Of a DNA stretch of 64,000 nt, positions 52,878 through 61,817 are shown piece by piece (the first letter of the stretch is position 1; every line of letters starts with the position of its first letter). The translations under genes were made by a program, and so were the position numbers. Below the pieces are notes generated by a model. It was not told the DNA's origin, did no database searches, and saw only the letters and a list, made by a program, of their open reading frames with translations. Origin of the DNA: Streptomyces antibioticus (GTDB taxonomy: Bacteria > Actinomycetota > Actinomycetes > Streptomycetales > Streptomycetaceae); NCBI RefSeq assembly GCF_001514065.1, contig NZ_KQ948423.1, forward strand, positions 62,001-126,000, given 5' to 3'.

Positions 52878-54239
52878 CTACAGCACCGGCAGGTTCTTCC
52901 GCAGCTCGAAGGCCGTCACCTCGGAGCGGTACTCCTCCCACTCCTGGCGCTTGTTGCGGAGGAAGAAGTCGAAGACGTGCTCGCCGAGCGTCTCGGCGAC
53001 CAGGTCGCTGCGCTCCATCAGGGTCAGGGCCTCGCCGAGGTTCTGCGGGAGGGGCTCGATGCCCATCGCGCGGCGCTCGGCGTCCGAGAGCGCCCAGACG
53101 TCGTCCTCGGCGCCCGGCGGGAGCTCGTAGCCCTCCTCGATGCCCTTGAGGCCGGCCGCCAGCAGGATGGCGTAGGCCAGGTAGGGGTTGGCGCCGGAGT
53201 CGATCGAGCGGACCTCGATACGGGCCGAGCCGGTCTTGCCGGGCTTGTACATCGGGACACGGACCAGGGCGCTGCGGTTGTTGTGGCCCCAGCAGATGTA
53301 CGAGGGGGCCTCGCCGCCCGCGCCGGCCGTGCGCTCGGAGCCGCCCCAGATGCGCTTGTAGGAGTTCACCCACTGGTTGGTGATCGCGGAGATCTCGGCC
53401 GAGTGCTTCAGCAGGCCCGCGATGAAGGAGCGGCCGACCTTGGAGAGCTGGTACTCGGCGCCCGACTCGTAGAACGCGTTGCGGTCGCCCTCGAAGAGGG
53501 AGAGGTGGGTGTGCATGCCCGAGCCCGGGTGCTCCGAGAACGGCTTCGGCATGAACGTCGCCTGGACGCCCTGCTCCAGCGCCACCTGCTTCATGACCAG
53601 GCGGAACGTCATGATGTTGTCCGCCGTGGAGAGGGCGTCGGCGTAGCGGAGATCGATCTCCTGCTGGCCGGGGGCGCCCTCGTGGTGGGAGAACTCGACC
53701 GAGATGCCCATCGACTCCAGCATGGTGATCGCCTGGCGGCGGAAGTCCATGCCGATGTTCTGCGGGGTGTGGTCGAAGTAACCCGAGTTGTCGGCCGGGG
53801 TGGGGCGCGAGCCGTCGAGAGGCTTGTCCTTCAGGAGGAAGAACTCGATCTCGGGGTGGGTGTAGAACGTGAAGCCCAGGTCGGAGGTGCGGGCCAGGGC
53901 GCGCTTGAGGACGTAGCGCGGGTCCGCGAAGGACGGGGAGCCGTCCGGCATCAGGATGTCGCAGAACATCCGGGCCGTGCCGGGGGCCTCGGCGCGCCAG
54001 GGCAGGATCTGGAACGTCGACGGGTCCGGCTTGGCGATCATGTCGGACTCGTAGACCCGGGCGAAGCCCTCGATCGCGGAGCCGTCGAAGCCGATGCCCT
54101 CGTCGAAGGCCTGCTCCAGCTCGGCCGGGGCCACGGCGACGGACTTGAGGAAGCCCAGCACGTCCGTGAACCACAGGCGTACGAACCGGATGTCGCGCTC
54201 CTCCAACGTCCGGAGCACGAACTCCTGCTGCTTGTCCAT
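52878..54239 (-). CDS. glnA2: GlnA-like enzyme GlnA2 (probable gamma-glutamylpolyamine synthetase)
   Basis: A 453-residue type-I-like glutamine-synthetase-fold enzyme. Metal and ATP parts are intact: THPEIEFFLL (E130, E132), HHEGAPGQQEI (185-195), PKPFSEHPGSGMHTHLS (231-247) and AGANPYLAY-like SGANPYLAY. The Tyr adenylylation loop (NLYDLP-type) of true GlnA is absent; that stretch reads LMERSDLVAETLGEHVFDFF, so GlnE should not act on it. The S. coelicolor counterpart (SCO2241 as I recall) glutamylates polyamines and supports growth on putrescine or cadaverine. Assignment rests on position and sequence type. Ribosome site GGGGAAG precedes the ATG. Confidence 0.85.
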   Translation of the reverse strand: MDKQQEFVLRTLEERDIRFVRLWFTDVLGFLKSVAVAPAELEQAFDEGIGFDGSAIEGFARVYESDMIAKPDPSTFQILPWRAEAPGTARMFCDILMPDGSPSFADPRYVLKRALARTSDLGFTFYTHPEIEFFLLKDKPLDGSRPTPADNSGYFDHTPQNIGMDFRRQAITMLESMGISVEFSHHEGAPGQQEIDLRYADALSTADNIMTFRLVMKQVALEQGVQATFMPKPFSEHPGSGMHTHLSLFEGDRNAFYESGAEYQLSKVGRSFIAGLLKHSAEISAITNQWVNSYKRIWGGSERTAGAGGEAPSYICWGHNNRSALVRVPMYKPGKTGSARIEVRSIDSGANPYLAYAILLAAGLKGIEEGYELPPGAEDDVWALSDAERRAMGIEPLPQNLGEALTLMERSDLVAETLGEHVFDFFLRNKRQEWEEYRSEVTAFELRKNLPVL

Positions 54240-54586
54240 CTAGCTTCCCCATCCTTGCTGGTCAGGCCGCCTGCCTCCAGTCCCGAGAGAGACGGTCGGG
54301 CACCTGAGCATCCCACCACAACACCATTTCATCCGTGTTGCGGACCATGATCGGCAGGCCGACGCCCGGTTGAACGCCTCACGTCCGACAGGTGTACTGT
54401 TCTGCCGCCCATCTTGCCTGCTCGGACCCGTATACGTAATGCCGGGCAGGCCGTGAGCTGCCACGCCCCGGTCACCGGCGGAACCCGGTCTTCGGCCATT
54501 CCTGTGCCCGCGCTACGAGAGACCACGCCTTCCCCATTACGATCAGCGGACCCGACCGGCCCCTTTTCCCCAAAGGACACAACCCC
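54240..54586. other. 347-bp gap between glnA2 and the DUF3105 gene
   Basis: Both flanking genes read away from this gap, so it must hold two promoters. A TTGAAC (54371-54376) and TACTGT, 19 bases later, could be a rightward promoter, but the spacing is long. No GlnR-type box or strong palindrome was found. Confidence 0.4.
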
Positions 54587-55249
54587 ATGGGCTCCGCCAA
54601 GAAGAAGGAATCCGCCGCGCGGCAGGCGCGCATAGCCGAGATGCGGCGTGCCGAGCAGGCTCGCGAGCGCCGCAACCGGATCCTCACGATCGGTGCGAGC
54701 GTCGCGGTCGTGGCCGCTCTCGTCGTCGGCGCCGTCGTCATCGTCCAGTCACGCGACGACGACAGCAGCACCGCCTCCGACTCGAAGAACCCGGGCCACT
54801 GGACCACGGGCAAGGACGGCGTGAAGACGTGGTCGGCCAAGCTCAGCCAGACCCACGTCACCAAGAGGGTGAAGTACCCGATGACGCCCCCGGCCGGCGG
54901 TGACCACAACGCGGTCTGGCAGAACTGCAACGGCGACGTCTACACCAAGGCCCTCGACGACATGAACGCGGTGCACTCGCTGGAGCACGGCGCGGTCTGG
55001 GTGACGTACACCGACAAGGCCAAGAAGTCCGACGTGGACGCGCTCGCGGCGAAGGTGAAGGCGACGCCGTACACGCTGATGAGCCCGTACGAGGGCCAGG
55101 CCGCCCCGATCATGCTGACGGCGTGGGGCCACCAGCGGACGGTGACCGGCGCGGACGACCCGAACGTGGCGAAGTTCTTCGAGAAGTACGTCCAGGGCGA
55201 GCAGACGCCCGAGAAGGGCGCGGTCTGCACGGGCGGTAAGGCGCAGTGA
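54587..55249 (+). CDS. DUF3105 membrane-anchored protein
   Basis: A 220-residue type II membrane protein: charged cytoplasmic head (MGSAKKKESAARQARIAEMR), transmembrane helix at about 32-53, short Ser/Asp linker, and an extracellular DUF3105 domain with VHSLEHGAVWVTY and MTPPAGGDHNAVWQNC (His residues and two Cys). The domain's function is unknown; clustered His could bind metal. Its stop overlaps the start of the DUF305 gene by 4 bases (GTGA), so the two are translationally coupled and probably work together. Confidence 0.88.
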   Translation: MGSAKKKESAARQARIAEMRRAEQARERRNRILTIGASVAVVAALVVGAVVIVQSRDDDSSTASDSKNPGHWTTGKDGVKTWSAKLSQTHVTKRVKYPMTPPAGGDHNAVWQNCNGDVYTKALDDMNAVHSLEHGAVWVTYTDKAKKSDVDALAAKVKATPYTLMSPYEGQAAPIMLTAWGHQRTVTGADDPNVAKFFEKYVQGEQTPEKGAVCTGGKAQ

Positions 55250-55866
55250 GGCAGATCGGCTGGATCGCGGGGACCGCGGCGGCCGTGCTCGTCGCGGCCG
55301 GCGCGGTCACCTACGCGGTCGCGGACGGCGACGACACCACGGCCACGCCCACCGCCGACTCCGCGGACGCGGGCTTCGCGCGGGACATGGCGGTGCACCA
55401 CCAGCAGGCGGTGGAGATGTCGTTCATCGTGCGCGACCGCACCAAGGACGAGGACGTGCGCCGGCTCGCCTTCGACATCGCGCAGACGCAGGCCAACCAG
55501 CGCGGCATGCTGCTGGGCTGGCTCGATCTGTGGGAGCTGCCGAAGGTGTCCTCGGACCCGCCGATGACCTGGATGGACATGGGCGGCATGGCCGACGGCA
55601 AGGACGGCGCGCTGATGCCCGGCATGGCGACCAACACCGAGCTGGACGAACTCCGCAAGCTCAGCGGAAAGCAGGCCGAGATCTTCTATCTGCAGCTGAT
55701 GACCGACCATCACAAGGGCGGCATCCACATGGCCGAGGGCTGTGTCGCGCGCTGCACGGTGAAGGTGGAGAAGGACATCGCGCAGGGCATGGTGAACGCG
55801 CAGGAGTCCGAGATCGATCTGATGACGGACATGCTCAAGGAGCGGGGCGCCAAGCCGCGTTCCTAG
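55246..55866 (+). CDS. DUF305 (CopM-like) extracytoplasmic protein
   Basis: A 206-residue exported or membrane-anchored protein (N-terminal hydrophobic segment about 4-25). It carries two copies of the DUF305 core: FARDMAVHHQQAVEMSFIV and LMTDHHKGGIHMAEG, separated by a Met-rich stretch (MTWMDMGGMADG). DUF305 proteins such as cyanobacterial CopM bind copper through such His/Met sites, so metal handling at the cell surface is likely. Start GTG 55246 lies inside the DUF3105 stop codon region. No copper transporter or sensor gene is adjacent. Confidence 0.88.
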   Translation: MRQIGWIAGTAAAVLVAAGAVTYAVADGDDTTATPTADSADAGFARDMAVHHQQAVEMSFIVRDRTKDEDVRRLAFDIAQTQANQRGMLLGWLDLWELPKVSSDPPMTWMDMGGMADGKDGALMPGMATNTELDELRKLSGKQAEIFYLQLMTDHHKGGIHMAEGCVARCTVKVEKDIAQGMVNAQESEIDLMTDMLKERGAKPRS

Positions 55867-56060
55867 GGGGTTTCCAGGGAAACGCGGCGGTCCATAGAGG
55901 GTTTCCCCTCGGTCCTCATAGCCCGTTAACACTCAAATGGCTTTGTCATTAGGTTAATTGGGTTCTTCTTGGGTTTCGTATTCCCCTGGCATGAACGGTT
56001 CGCCGAAAGAGTTGCCCCGGCGAGTGATCCACTCGCGACGAACCGCAACCAGGGGGTTCC

Positions 56061-58007
56061 ATGAGATCCAACCGCGCCAGAACGCGCGCCGGAGTGAGCA
56101 TGGCAGCGACACTGCCCATGATCGCCGGCGCGCTGGCGCTCGGCATACCCGCGGCGCACGCCTCGGACTCCCCGGCCCGTGACACGCTGGCCGGGACCAA
56201 GCCCGCGTGGGCCACCGCGAAGGCCGACAAGGGTGCGACCGCCGACAGTTCGCGGGTCTCGGCCCGCGTCTATCTGGCGGGCAAGGACGCGGCCGGCCTC
56301 GCCGAGTACGCGAAGTCGGTGTCCGACCCGTCCTCGGCGGCGTACGGCAAGTACCTGAGCGCCGGCCAGGCGCAGTCCCGCTTCGGCGCGACGAAGGCCC
56401 AGGTCGCCGCCGTCAAGTCGTGGCTGACGTCGGCCGGCCTGAAGGTCACCGGCGTCACGCAGCACTACGTCTCCGTCACCGGTGACGTGGCCGCCGCCGA
56501 GAAGGCGTTCGGCACCCAGCTGCACAACTACGCCAAGGGCACGAAGACCTACCGCGCGCCGTCGAAGACGGCATCCGCGCCGGAGAGCCTGAACGGCGCC
56601 GTCCTGACCGTCACCGGCCTGGACTCCGCCCCGCACAAGGCGACCCACGCCGACCAACTGCCGGGTCCCGGCGCCGTGTTCAAGAACTCCGGACCGTTCT
56701 CCTCGTACTACGGCTCCAACATCGCGAGCACGCTGCCGGACGCGTACGGCACGAAGATCCCGTACGCCGTGAAGGGTTACACCGGCAAGCAGCTGCGCGC
56801 CGCCTACGGTGCCGGCAAGTACACGGGCAAGAAGGTGCGCGTCGCCATCACGGACGCGTTCGCCTCGCCGACCATCGCCTACGACGCGGCCACCTACGCG
56901 AAGAAGCACGGCGACGCGGCCTACAAGACGAGCCAGTTGAAGCAGGTCCTGCCGAACAACTACACCCACACCGGCGCCGACGAGTGCGACGCCTCCGGGT
57001 GGTACGGCGAGGAGACTCTCGACGTCGAGGCCGTGCACGCGGTCGCGCCGGACGCGAACATCACGTACGTGGGTGCCGCGTCCTGCTTCGACGACGACCT
57101 GCTGGACTCGCTCAGCAAGATCGTCGACGACCACCTCGCCGACATCGTCTCCAACTCCTGGGGCGACATCGAGGCCAACGAGACGCCGGACGTCGCGGCC
57201 GCCTACGACCAGGTCTTCCAGTTCGGCGCGGTCGAGGGCATCGGCTTCTACTTCTCCTCCGGCGACAACGGCGACGAGGTCGCCAACACCGGCACGAAGC
57301 AGGTCGACACCCCGGCCAACTCGGCGTGGGTGACGGCGGTCGGCGGTACCTCCCTCGCCGTCGGCAAGGGCGACAAGTACCTGTGGGAGACCGGCTGGGG
57401 CACCGAGAAGGCCAAGCTGTCCGCGGACGGCAAGAGCTGGACCGACTTCCCCGGCGCGTTCACCTCCGGTGCGGGCGGCGGCACCAGCAAGACGGTCGCC
57501 GAGCCTGCGTACCAGAAGGGTGTCGTCCCGGACGCGCTGGCGAAGGCCAACAACGCGACCGGCAACCGCGTGGTCCCGGACATCTCCGCGATCGCCGACC
57601 CGAACACCGGTTTCAAGGTCGGCCAGACGCAGACCTTCCCGGACGGCTCGGAGAAGTACAGCGAGTACCGCATCGGCGGCACCTCGCTGGCGGCGCCGGT
57701 GATCGCGGCGGTGCAGGCGCTCGCCACGGAGGCGCGCGGCGGCAAGGCGATCGGTTTCGCCAACCCGTCGATCTACGCCAAGTACGGGTCGAAGGTCTAC
57801 CACGACGTCACCGACACCCCGACGGGGTCGGAGCTCGCGGTGGCGCGCGTCGACTTCGTGAACGGCGTTGACGCGGCGGACGGTCTGGCCACCTCGGTGC
57901 GGTCGCTGGGCAAGGACAGCTCGCTGATCGCGGTGAAGGGGTACGACCCGGTGACCGGTGTGGGTACGCCCGCGAACGGCTATGTGGAGTCGTACAAGCT
58001 GCACTGA
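56061..58007 (+). CDS. Secreted S53 (sedolisin-type) serine-carboxyl peptidase
   Basis: A 648-residue secreted protease. Signal peptide to about residue 35 (IPAAHAS). A pro-domain (Pro-kumamolisin type, about 60-210: SSAAYGKYLSAGQAQSRFGA) is followed by the catalytic domain with the S53 triad E317 and D321 (GEETLDVE) and S542 in GGTSLAAPV, plus oxyanion Asp D369 in SNSWGD. C-terminal GVGTPANG fits the calcium-site end. Such enzymes mature themselves at acidic pH and degrade protein or peptides outside the cell. The 194-bp upstream region is AT-rich (55915-55990), likely the promoter. A strong hairpin follows. Confidence 0.94.
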   Translation: MRSNRARTRAGVSMAATLPMIAGALALGIPAAHASDSPARDTLAGTKPAWATAKADKGATADSSRVSARVYLAGKDAAGLAEYAKSVSDPSSAAYGKYLSAGQAQSRFGATKAQVAAVKSWLTSAGLKVTGVTQHYVSVTGDVAAAEKAFGTQLHNYAKGTKTYRAPSKTASAPESLNGAVLTVTGLDSAPHKATHADQLPGPGAVFKNSGPFSSYYGSNIASTLPDAYGTKIPYAVKGYTGKQLRAAYGAGKYTGKKVRVAITDAFASPTIAYDAATYAKKHGDAAYKTSQLKQVLPNNYTHTGADECDASGWYGEETLDVEAVHAVAPDANITYVGAASCFDDDLLDSLSKIVDDHLADIVSNSWGDIEANETPDVAAAYDQVFQFGAVEGIGFYFSSGDNGDEVANTGTKQVDTPANSAWVTAVGGTSLAVGKGDKYLWETGWGTEKAKLSADGKSWTDFPGAFTSGAGGGTSKTVAEPAYQKGVVPDALAKANNATGNRVVPDISAIADPNTGFKVGQTQTFPDGSEKYSEYRIGGTSLAAPVIAAVQALATEARGGKAIGFANPSIYAKYGSKVYHDVTDTPTGSELAVARVDFVNGVDAADGLATSVRSLGKDSSLIAVKGYDPVTGVGTPANGYVESYKLH

Positions 58008-58021
58008 CCGGCACAGCAGCC

Positions 58022-58055
58022 ATGGGGCGCGGGACGATCATGTCCCGCGCCCCAT
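58022..58055 (+). terminator. 14-bp perfect hairpin after the S53 protease
   Basis: Arms 58022-58035 and 58042-58055 are perfect with a 6-base loop, 15 bases after the protease stop and before nadE. Confidence 0.88.
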
Positions 58056-58094
58056 CGCGTCGCTCTGACGATTAAACGGATTACACTGGACGCC

Positions 58095-60161
58095 GTGCCT
58101 CCGACTCCGCTGAACTTCCGGTCGATCTACCAGCACGGCTTCGCGCGTGTCGCCGCCTGTACGGGCCACACCGTCATCGCCGATCCGCCCGCCAACGCCG
58201 AGGCGGTGCTGCGCCACGCGCGGCGCTGCTCGGACGAAGGGGTCGCGGTCGCGGTCTTTCCCGAGATGGTGCTGTGCGGGTACTCGATCGAGGACCTGCT
58301 GCTCCAGGACGCGCTGCTCGACGAGGTCGAGGCGGCGCTCGCGACCGTGGTGGAGGGGTCCGCGGGGCTCCTGCCGGTGCTGGTCGTCGGGGCGCCGCTG
58401 CGGCATCGCAACCGGGTCTACAACTGCGCGGTGATCGTGCACCGCGGCCGGATCCTCGGGGTCGTGCCGAAGTCGTACCCGCCGAACTACCGCGAGTTCT
58501 ACGAGCGCCGGCAGATCGGCGACGGCGCCGACGAGCGCGGCGGTGCGATCCGGGTGGGCGGGGTCGAGGTTCCGTTCGGCGTGGACCTGCTCTTCGCGGC
58601 GTCCGACGTCCCCGGTCTCGTCCTGCACGCCGAGATCTGCGAGGACATGTGGGTGCCGGTGCCGCCGAGCGCGGAGGCGGCCCTCGCCGGGGCGACCGTG
58701 CTGGCCAACCTGTCCGGCAGCCCGATCACGGTCGGGCGGGCCGAGGACCGCAAGCTGCTGTGCCGTTCGGCGTCCTCGCGCTGTCTCGCGGCGTACGTCT
58801 ACGCGGCGGCCGGTCTGGGCGAGTCGACGACCGACCTGTCCTGGGACGGGCAGACGATGATCTACGAGAACGGCGTGCTGCTCGCCGAGACCGAGCGGTT
58901 CCCGCTCGGAGACGAGTACGCCGTCGCCGACGTCGACCTCGACCTGCTGCGCCAGGAGCGGCTGCGGATGGGCACGTTCGACGACAACCGCCGTACGCAC
59001 GCGGCCCGCACGGGCGACTTCCGTACGGTCGGCTTCGAGCTGGAGCCGCCGCTGACGGACCTGGGACTGCGGCGGCGTCTGGAGCGCTTCCCGTTCGTGC
59101 CCGCCGACGCGGACCGGCTCGCCCAGGACTGCTTCGAGGCGTACAACATCCAGGTCCAGGGCCTCCAGCAGCGGCTCGCCTCGATCGGCGGCTCGAAGGT
59201 CGTCATCGGTGTCTCCGGCGGCCTCGACTCCACCCACGCGCTCATCGTCGCCGCCCGCGCGATGGACCGCGCCGGGCGCCCGCGCAGCGACATCCTGGCC
59301 TGGACCCTGCCCGGCTTCGCCACCAGCGACCACACCAAGGACAACGCGCACAAGCTGATGAACTCCCTCGGCGTCACCGCGGCCGAGCTGGACATCACGC
59401 CGACCGCGCGGCTGATGCTGGCGGAGATGGGGCATCCGTTCGCGTCCGGTGAGCCGGTGTACGACGTCACCTTCGAGAACGTCCAGGCGGGCCTGCGCAC
59501 CGACTACCTCTTCCGGCTGGCCAACCAGCGCGGTGGCATCGTGCTCGGCACCGGTGACCTCTCCGAGCTGGCGCTCGGCTGGTCGACGTACGGCGTGGGC
59601 GACCAGATGAGCCACTACAACGTCAACGGCGGCGTCCCGAAGACCCTGATCCAGCACCTCATCCGGTGGGTCGTCAGCAGCGGCCAGTTCGGCGACGAGA
59701 CCGGCAAGACGCTCACCGCGATCCTCGACACGGAGATCAGCCCGGAGCTGGTGCCCGGCGAGGAGATGCAGTCGACGGAGTCGAAGATCGGGCCGTACGC
59801 ACTGCACGACTTCACGCTCTTCCACGTCCTGCGCTACGGCTTCCGCCCGTCGAAGATCGCCTTCCTCGCCTGGCACGCCTGGCGGGACGCGGAGGCCGGC
59901 GCGTGGCCGCCGGGGTTCCCGGAGGCCAAGCGGGTGGCGTACGACCTGCCGGAGATCGCCAAGTGGCTGGGGGTCTTCTGCCGCCGCTACTTCGGCTTCG
60001 CCCAGTTCAAGCGCTCGGCCATGCCGAACGGCCCGAAGGTGTCGGCGGGCGGCTCCCTGTCGCCCCGCGGCGACTGGCGCGCACCGTCGGACAGTTCGGC
60101 GCGGGCGTGGCTGCGGGAACTGGAACGGTTCGAGGAACTGCGGGCGGCGGTCTCGTCGTAG
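58095..60161 (+). CDS. nadE: Glutamine-dependent NAD+ synthetase
   Basis: A 688-residue enzyme that makes NAD+ from deamido-NAD, ATP and glutamine. The N-terminal nitrilase-type glutaminase has the triad E57 (FPEMVLCGY), K126 and C182 (ICEDMW); the C-terminal synthetase has the PP-loop SGGLDS at 374-379 and [16 protein letters not shown]. The long two-domain form is usual in actinobacteria. GTG 58095 was chosen because it starts the family text directly; the ribosome site is weak. It stands alone, followed by a gene-free repeat-rich region. Confidence 0.96.
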   Translation: MPPTPLNFRSIYQHGFARVAACTGHTVIADPPANAEAVLRHARRCSDEGVAVAVFPEMVLCGYSIEDLLLQDALLDEVEAALATVVEGSAGLLPVLVVGAPLRHRNRVYNCAVIVHRGRILGVVPKSYPPNYREFYERRQIGDGADERGGAIRVGGVEVPFGVDLLFAASDVPGLVLHAEICEDMWVPVPPSAEAALAGATVLANLSGSPITVGRAEDRKLLCRSASSRCLAAYVYAAAGLGESTTDLSWDGQTMIYENGVLLAETERFPLGDEYAVADVDLDLLRQERLRMGTFDDNRRTHAARTGDFRTVGFELEPPLTDLGLRRRLERFPFVPADADRLAQDCFEAYNIQVQGLQQRLASIGGSKVVIGVSGGLDSTHALIVAARAMDRAGRPRSDILAWTLPGFATSDHTKDNAHKLMNSLGVTAAELDITPTARLMLAEMGHPFASGEPVYDVTFENVQAGLRTDYLFRLANQRGGIVLGTGDLSELALGWSTYGVGDQMSHYNVNGGVPKTLIQHLIRWVVSSGQFGDETGKTLTAILDTEISPELVPGEEMQSTESKIGPYALHDFTLFHVLRYGFRPSKIAFLAWHAWRDAEAGAWPPGFPEAKRVAYDLPEIAKWLGVFCRRYFGFAQFKRSAMPNGPKVSAGGSLSPRGDWRAPSDSSARAWLRELERFEELRAAVSS

Positions 60162-60511
60162 AGCCGGTACGGCCCCCCTCGGACTCAGGGCCCGGTACGA
60201 CAGCCTCGTCGCAGGGCCCACGCGGTCGCCCCGCCGGCGAGCCGGTATCGCGAGGCCCGCGCGGTCGCCCCGTCGGCGAGCCAGTACGACCGCCTCACCG
60301 ACGATCCGGCACGGTAGCCCGCGCTCAGGGCTCAGTTCGGCCGCTGCACGGTGGGCCGGGAACGACCGCCCGCGCTCAAGGCCCAGTGCGGCGGCCGCGT
60401 CATAGAGCCCGCGCGACCGCCTAACCAACAAGCCGGTACGGCCGCCCGCGCTCAGGACCCAGTACGGCCGCTGCACGGTAGGCCGGGAACGGCCGCCGTG
60501 CAGGGCCCGGA
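60162..60511. repeat. 350-bp gene-free region of degenerate repeats
   Basis: Two 50-bp copies at 60321-60370 and 60448-60497 agree at 45 of 50 positions. A 39-bp tandem pair at 60214-60252 and 60253-60291 agrees at 31 of 39. GCCGGTACGGCC-type and CGCTCAGG-type cores recur elsewhere in the stretch. No convincing gene, promoter or clear terminator was found. It lies between convergent nadE and the MFS gene. Confidence 0.75.
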
Positions 60512-61738
60512 TCAGCGGCTGAGGCTCGCCTTCAGCCCGTCCGGTACGTGCCCGGCGACGACGCGTTCCCGTGCGGACACCGGCACCGTCGCCCGCCTCC
60601 GGTCCACCACCGCCGCCGTGCCCGCCACGCCGAGACCGAGCACGGCGAGTGCCGCTCCTGCCAGGGCCGGGGAGGTGACCCCGAAGCCCGCGGCCAGTGC
60701 CAGGCCGCCGATCCACGCACCCCCGGCGTTCGCCAGGTTGAAGGCGGCCTGGTTGGCGGAGGAGGCCAGTGAGGGGGCCGAGGGGGCCTTCTCCATGACC
60801 ATCAGCTGGAGCGGGGAGCCGGTGACGAAGGCGGCGACGCCGAGCAGGACGACCGCCACGGCCGCGCTCACCGGCGTGCTCATCAGCAGCGGGAACATGC
60901 CGAGGACCACGACCAGCGAGACCAGGCCGCCGAACAGGGTCGCCCGCATCGCGTGGTCGGCCAGCCGCCCGCCGACCAGGTTGCCGACCGTCGCGCCCAC
61001 GCCGAACAGCGCGAGCAGCAGCGTGACGCTGGTGTCGGCGTACCCGGCGGAGTCGGTGAGCATCGGCGTGATGTAGCTGTACGCGGCGAAGAGCGCGCCG
61101 AACCCGGCGACGGTCGTGCCGAGGGCCAGCCAGACGGGGAGGGACTTCAGGGCCGCGAGCTCGCCGCGCAGACCGCCGGGCGCCGGCGCCACCCGGTCGT
61201 GCGGGATCAGGGCGGCCAGGGCCGCGATCGCGGCGAGGCCGATGGCGCTCACCCCGAGGAAGGTGGCCCGCCAGCCCAGGTGCTGGCCCATGAGCGTGGC
61301 GACCGGCACGCCAGCGATGTTGGCGACGGTCAGCCCGAGGAACATCAGCGACACGGACCGGGCCTTGCGCTCGGGCGCGACCATGGTCGTGGCGACGACC
61401 GCGCCGACACCGAAGAAGGCGCCGTGCGGCAGGCCGCTGAGGAAGCGGGCGGCCAGCAGCCAGTGGTGGTCCGGCGCGAAGGCGGAGGCCGCGTTGCCGG
61501 CCACGAACAGCGCCATCAGCGCGATGAGGACCGTACGGCGGGACATGCGCGCGGTGACCGCGGCGAGCAGCGGGGCGCCGATGACGACGCCGAGTGCGTA
61601 CGCCGAGACCAGGTGGCCGGCGGTCGGGAGGGAGATGTGCAGGTCGTCCGCGACCTCGGGCAGCAGGCCCATCATGACGAACTCGGTGGTGCCGATGCCG
61701 AATGCGCCCACGGCGAGGGCGAGCAGGGCGAGGGGCAT
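60512..61738 (-). CDS. MFS transporter, DHA1 type (AraJ/CmlR-like)
   Basis: A 408-residue membrane transporter with 12 predicted helices. The start GAFGIGTTEFVMMGLLPEVA and the loop GLVSAYALGVVIGAPLLAAV-like text (HLVSAYALGVVIGAPLLAAV) mark the AraJ/Cml drug-exporter group of the DHA1 family. It probably exports a drug or sugar-like compound. A long perfect inverted repeat stands 17-51 bases before the start, a likely repressor site, but no regulator gene is adjacent. Confidence 0.92.
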   Translation of the reverse strand: MPLALLALAVGAFGIGTTEFVMMGLLPEVADDLHISLPTAGHLVSAYALGVVIGAPLLAAVTARMSRRTVLIALMALFVAGNAASAFAPDHHWLLAARFLSGLPHGAFFGVGAVVATTMVAPERKARSVSLMFLGLTVANIAGVPVATLMGQHLGWRATFLGVSAIGLAAIAALAALIPHDRVAPAPGGLRGELAALKSLPVWLALGTTVAGFGALFAAYSYITPMLTDSAGYADTSVTLLLALFGVGATVGNLVGGRLADHAMRATLFGGLVSLVVVLGMFPLLMSTPVSAAVAVVLLGVAAFVTGSPLQLMVMEKAPSAPSLASSANQAAFNLANAGGAWIGGLALAAGFGVTSPALAGAALAVLGLGVAGTAAVVDRRRATVPVSARERVVAGHVPDGLKASLSR

Positions 61739-61754
61739 GAAGGGCCTTTCGGGG

Positions 61755-61789
61755 TTGTTCCGGAGCGCTTATGTTCAGCTACGGAACAA
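61755..61789 (-). promoter_or_regulatory. Inverted repeat operator before the MFS gene
   Basis: TTGTTCCG (61755-61762) and CGGAACAA (61782-61789) are perfect 8-bp arms with a 19-bp spacer, all in the 79-bp gap before the MFS start. Arm centres are 27 bases apart, close to two and a half helical turns. A dimeric repressor site overlapping the promoter is likely. Confidence 0.65.
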
Positions 61790-61817
61790 AGCCTGGCAGG
61801 CCCAGTATTCCAGACGG

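Noticed and set aside
55246-56060. Inverted repeat GTTTCC/GGAAAC after the DUF305 gene as a terminator
   Set aside because: The arms are six bases with a two-base loop, too small to be a convincing terminator.
60162-60424. A coding continuation with GPRGRP- and GEPVRP-like peptide repeats after nadE
   Set aside because: The frame has no start or ribosome site of its own, the repeats drift in length, and the nadE frame stops before it; more likely non-coding repeats.
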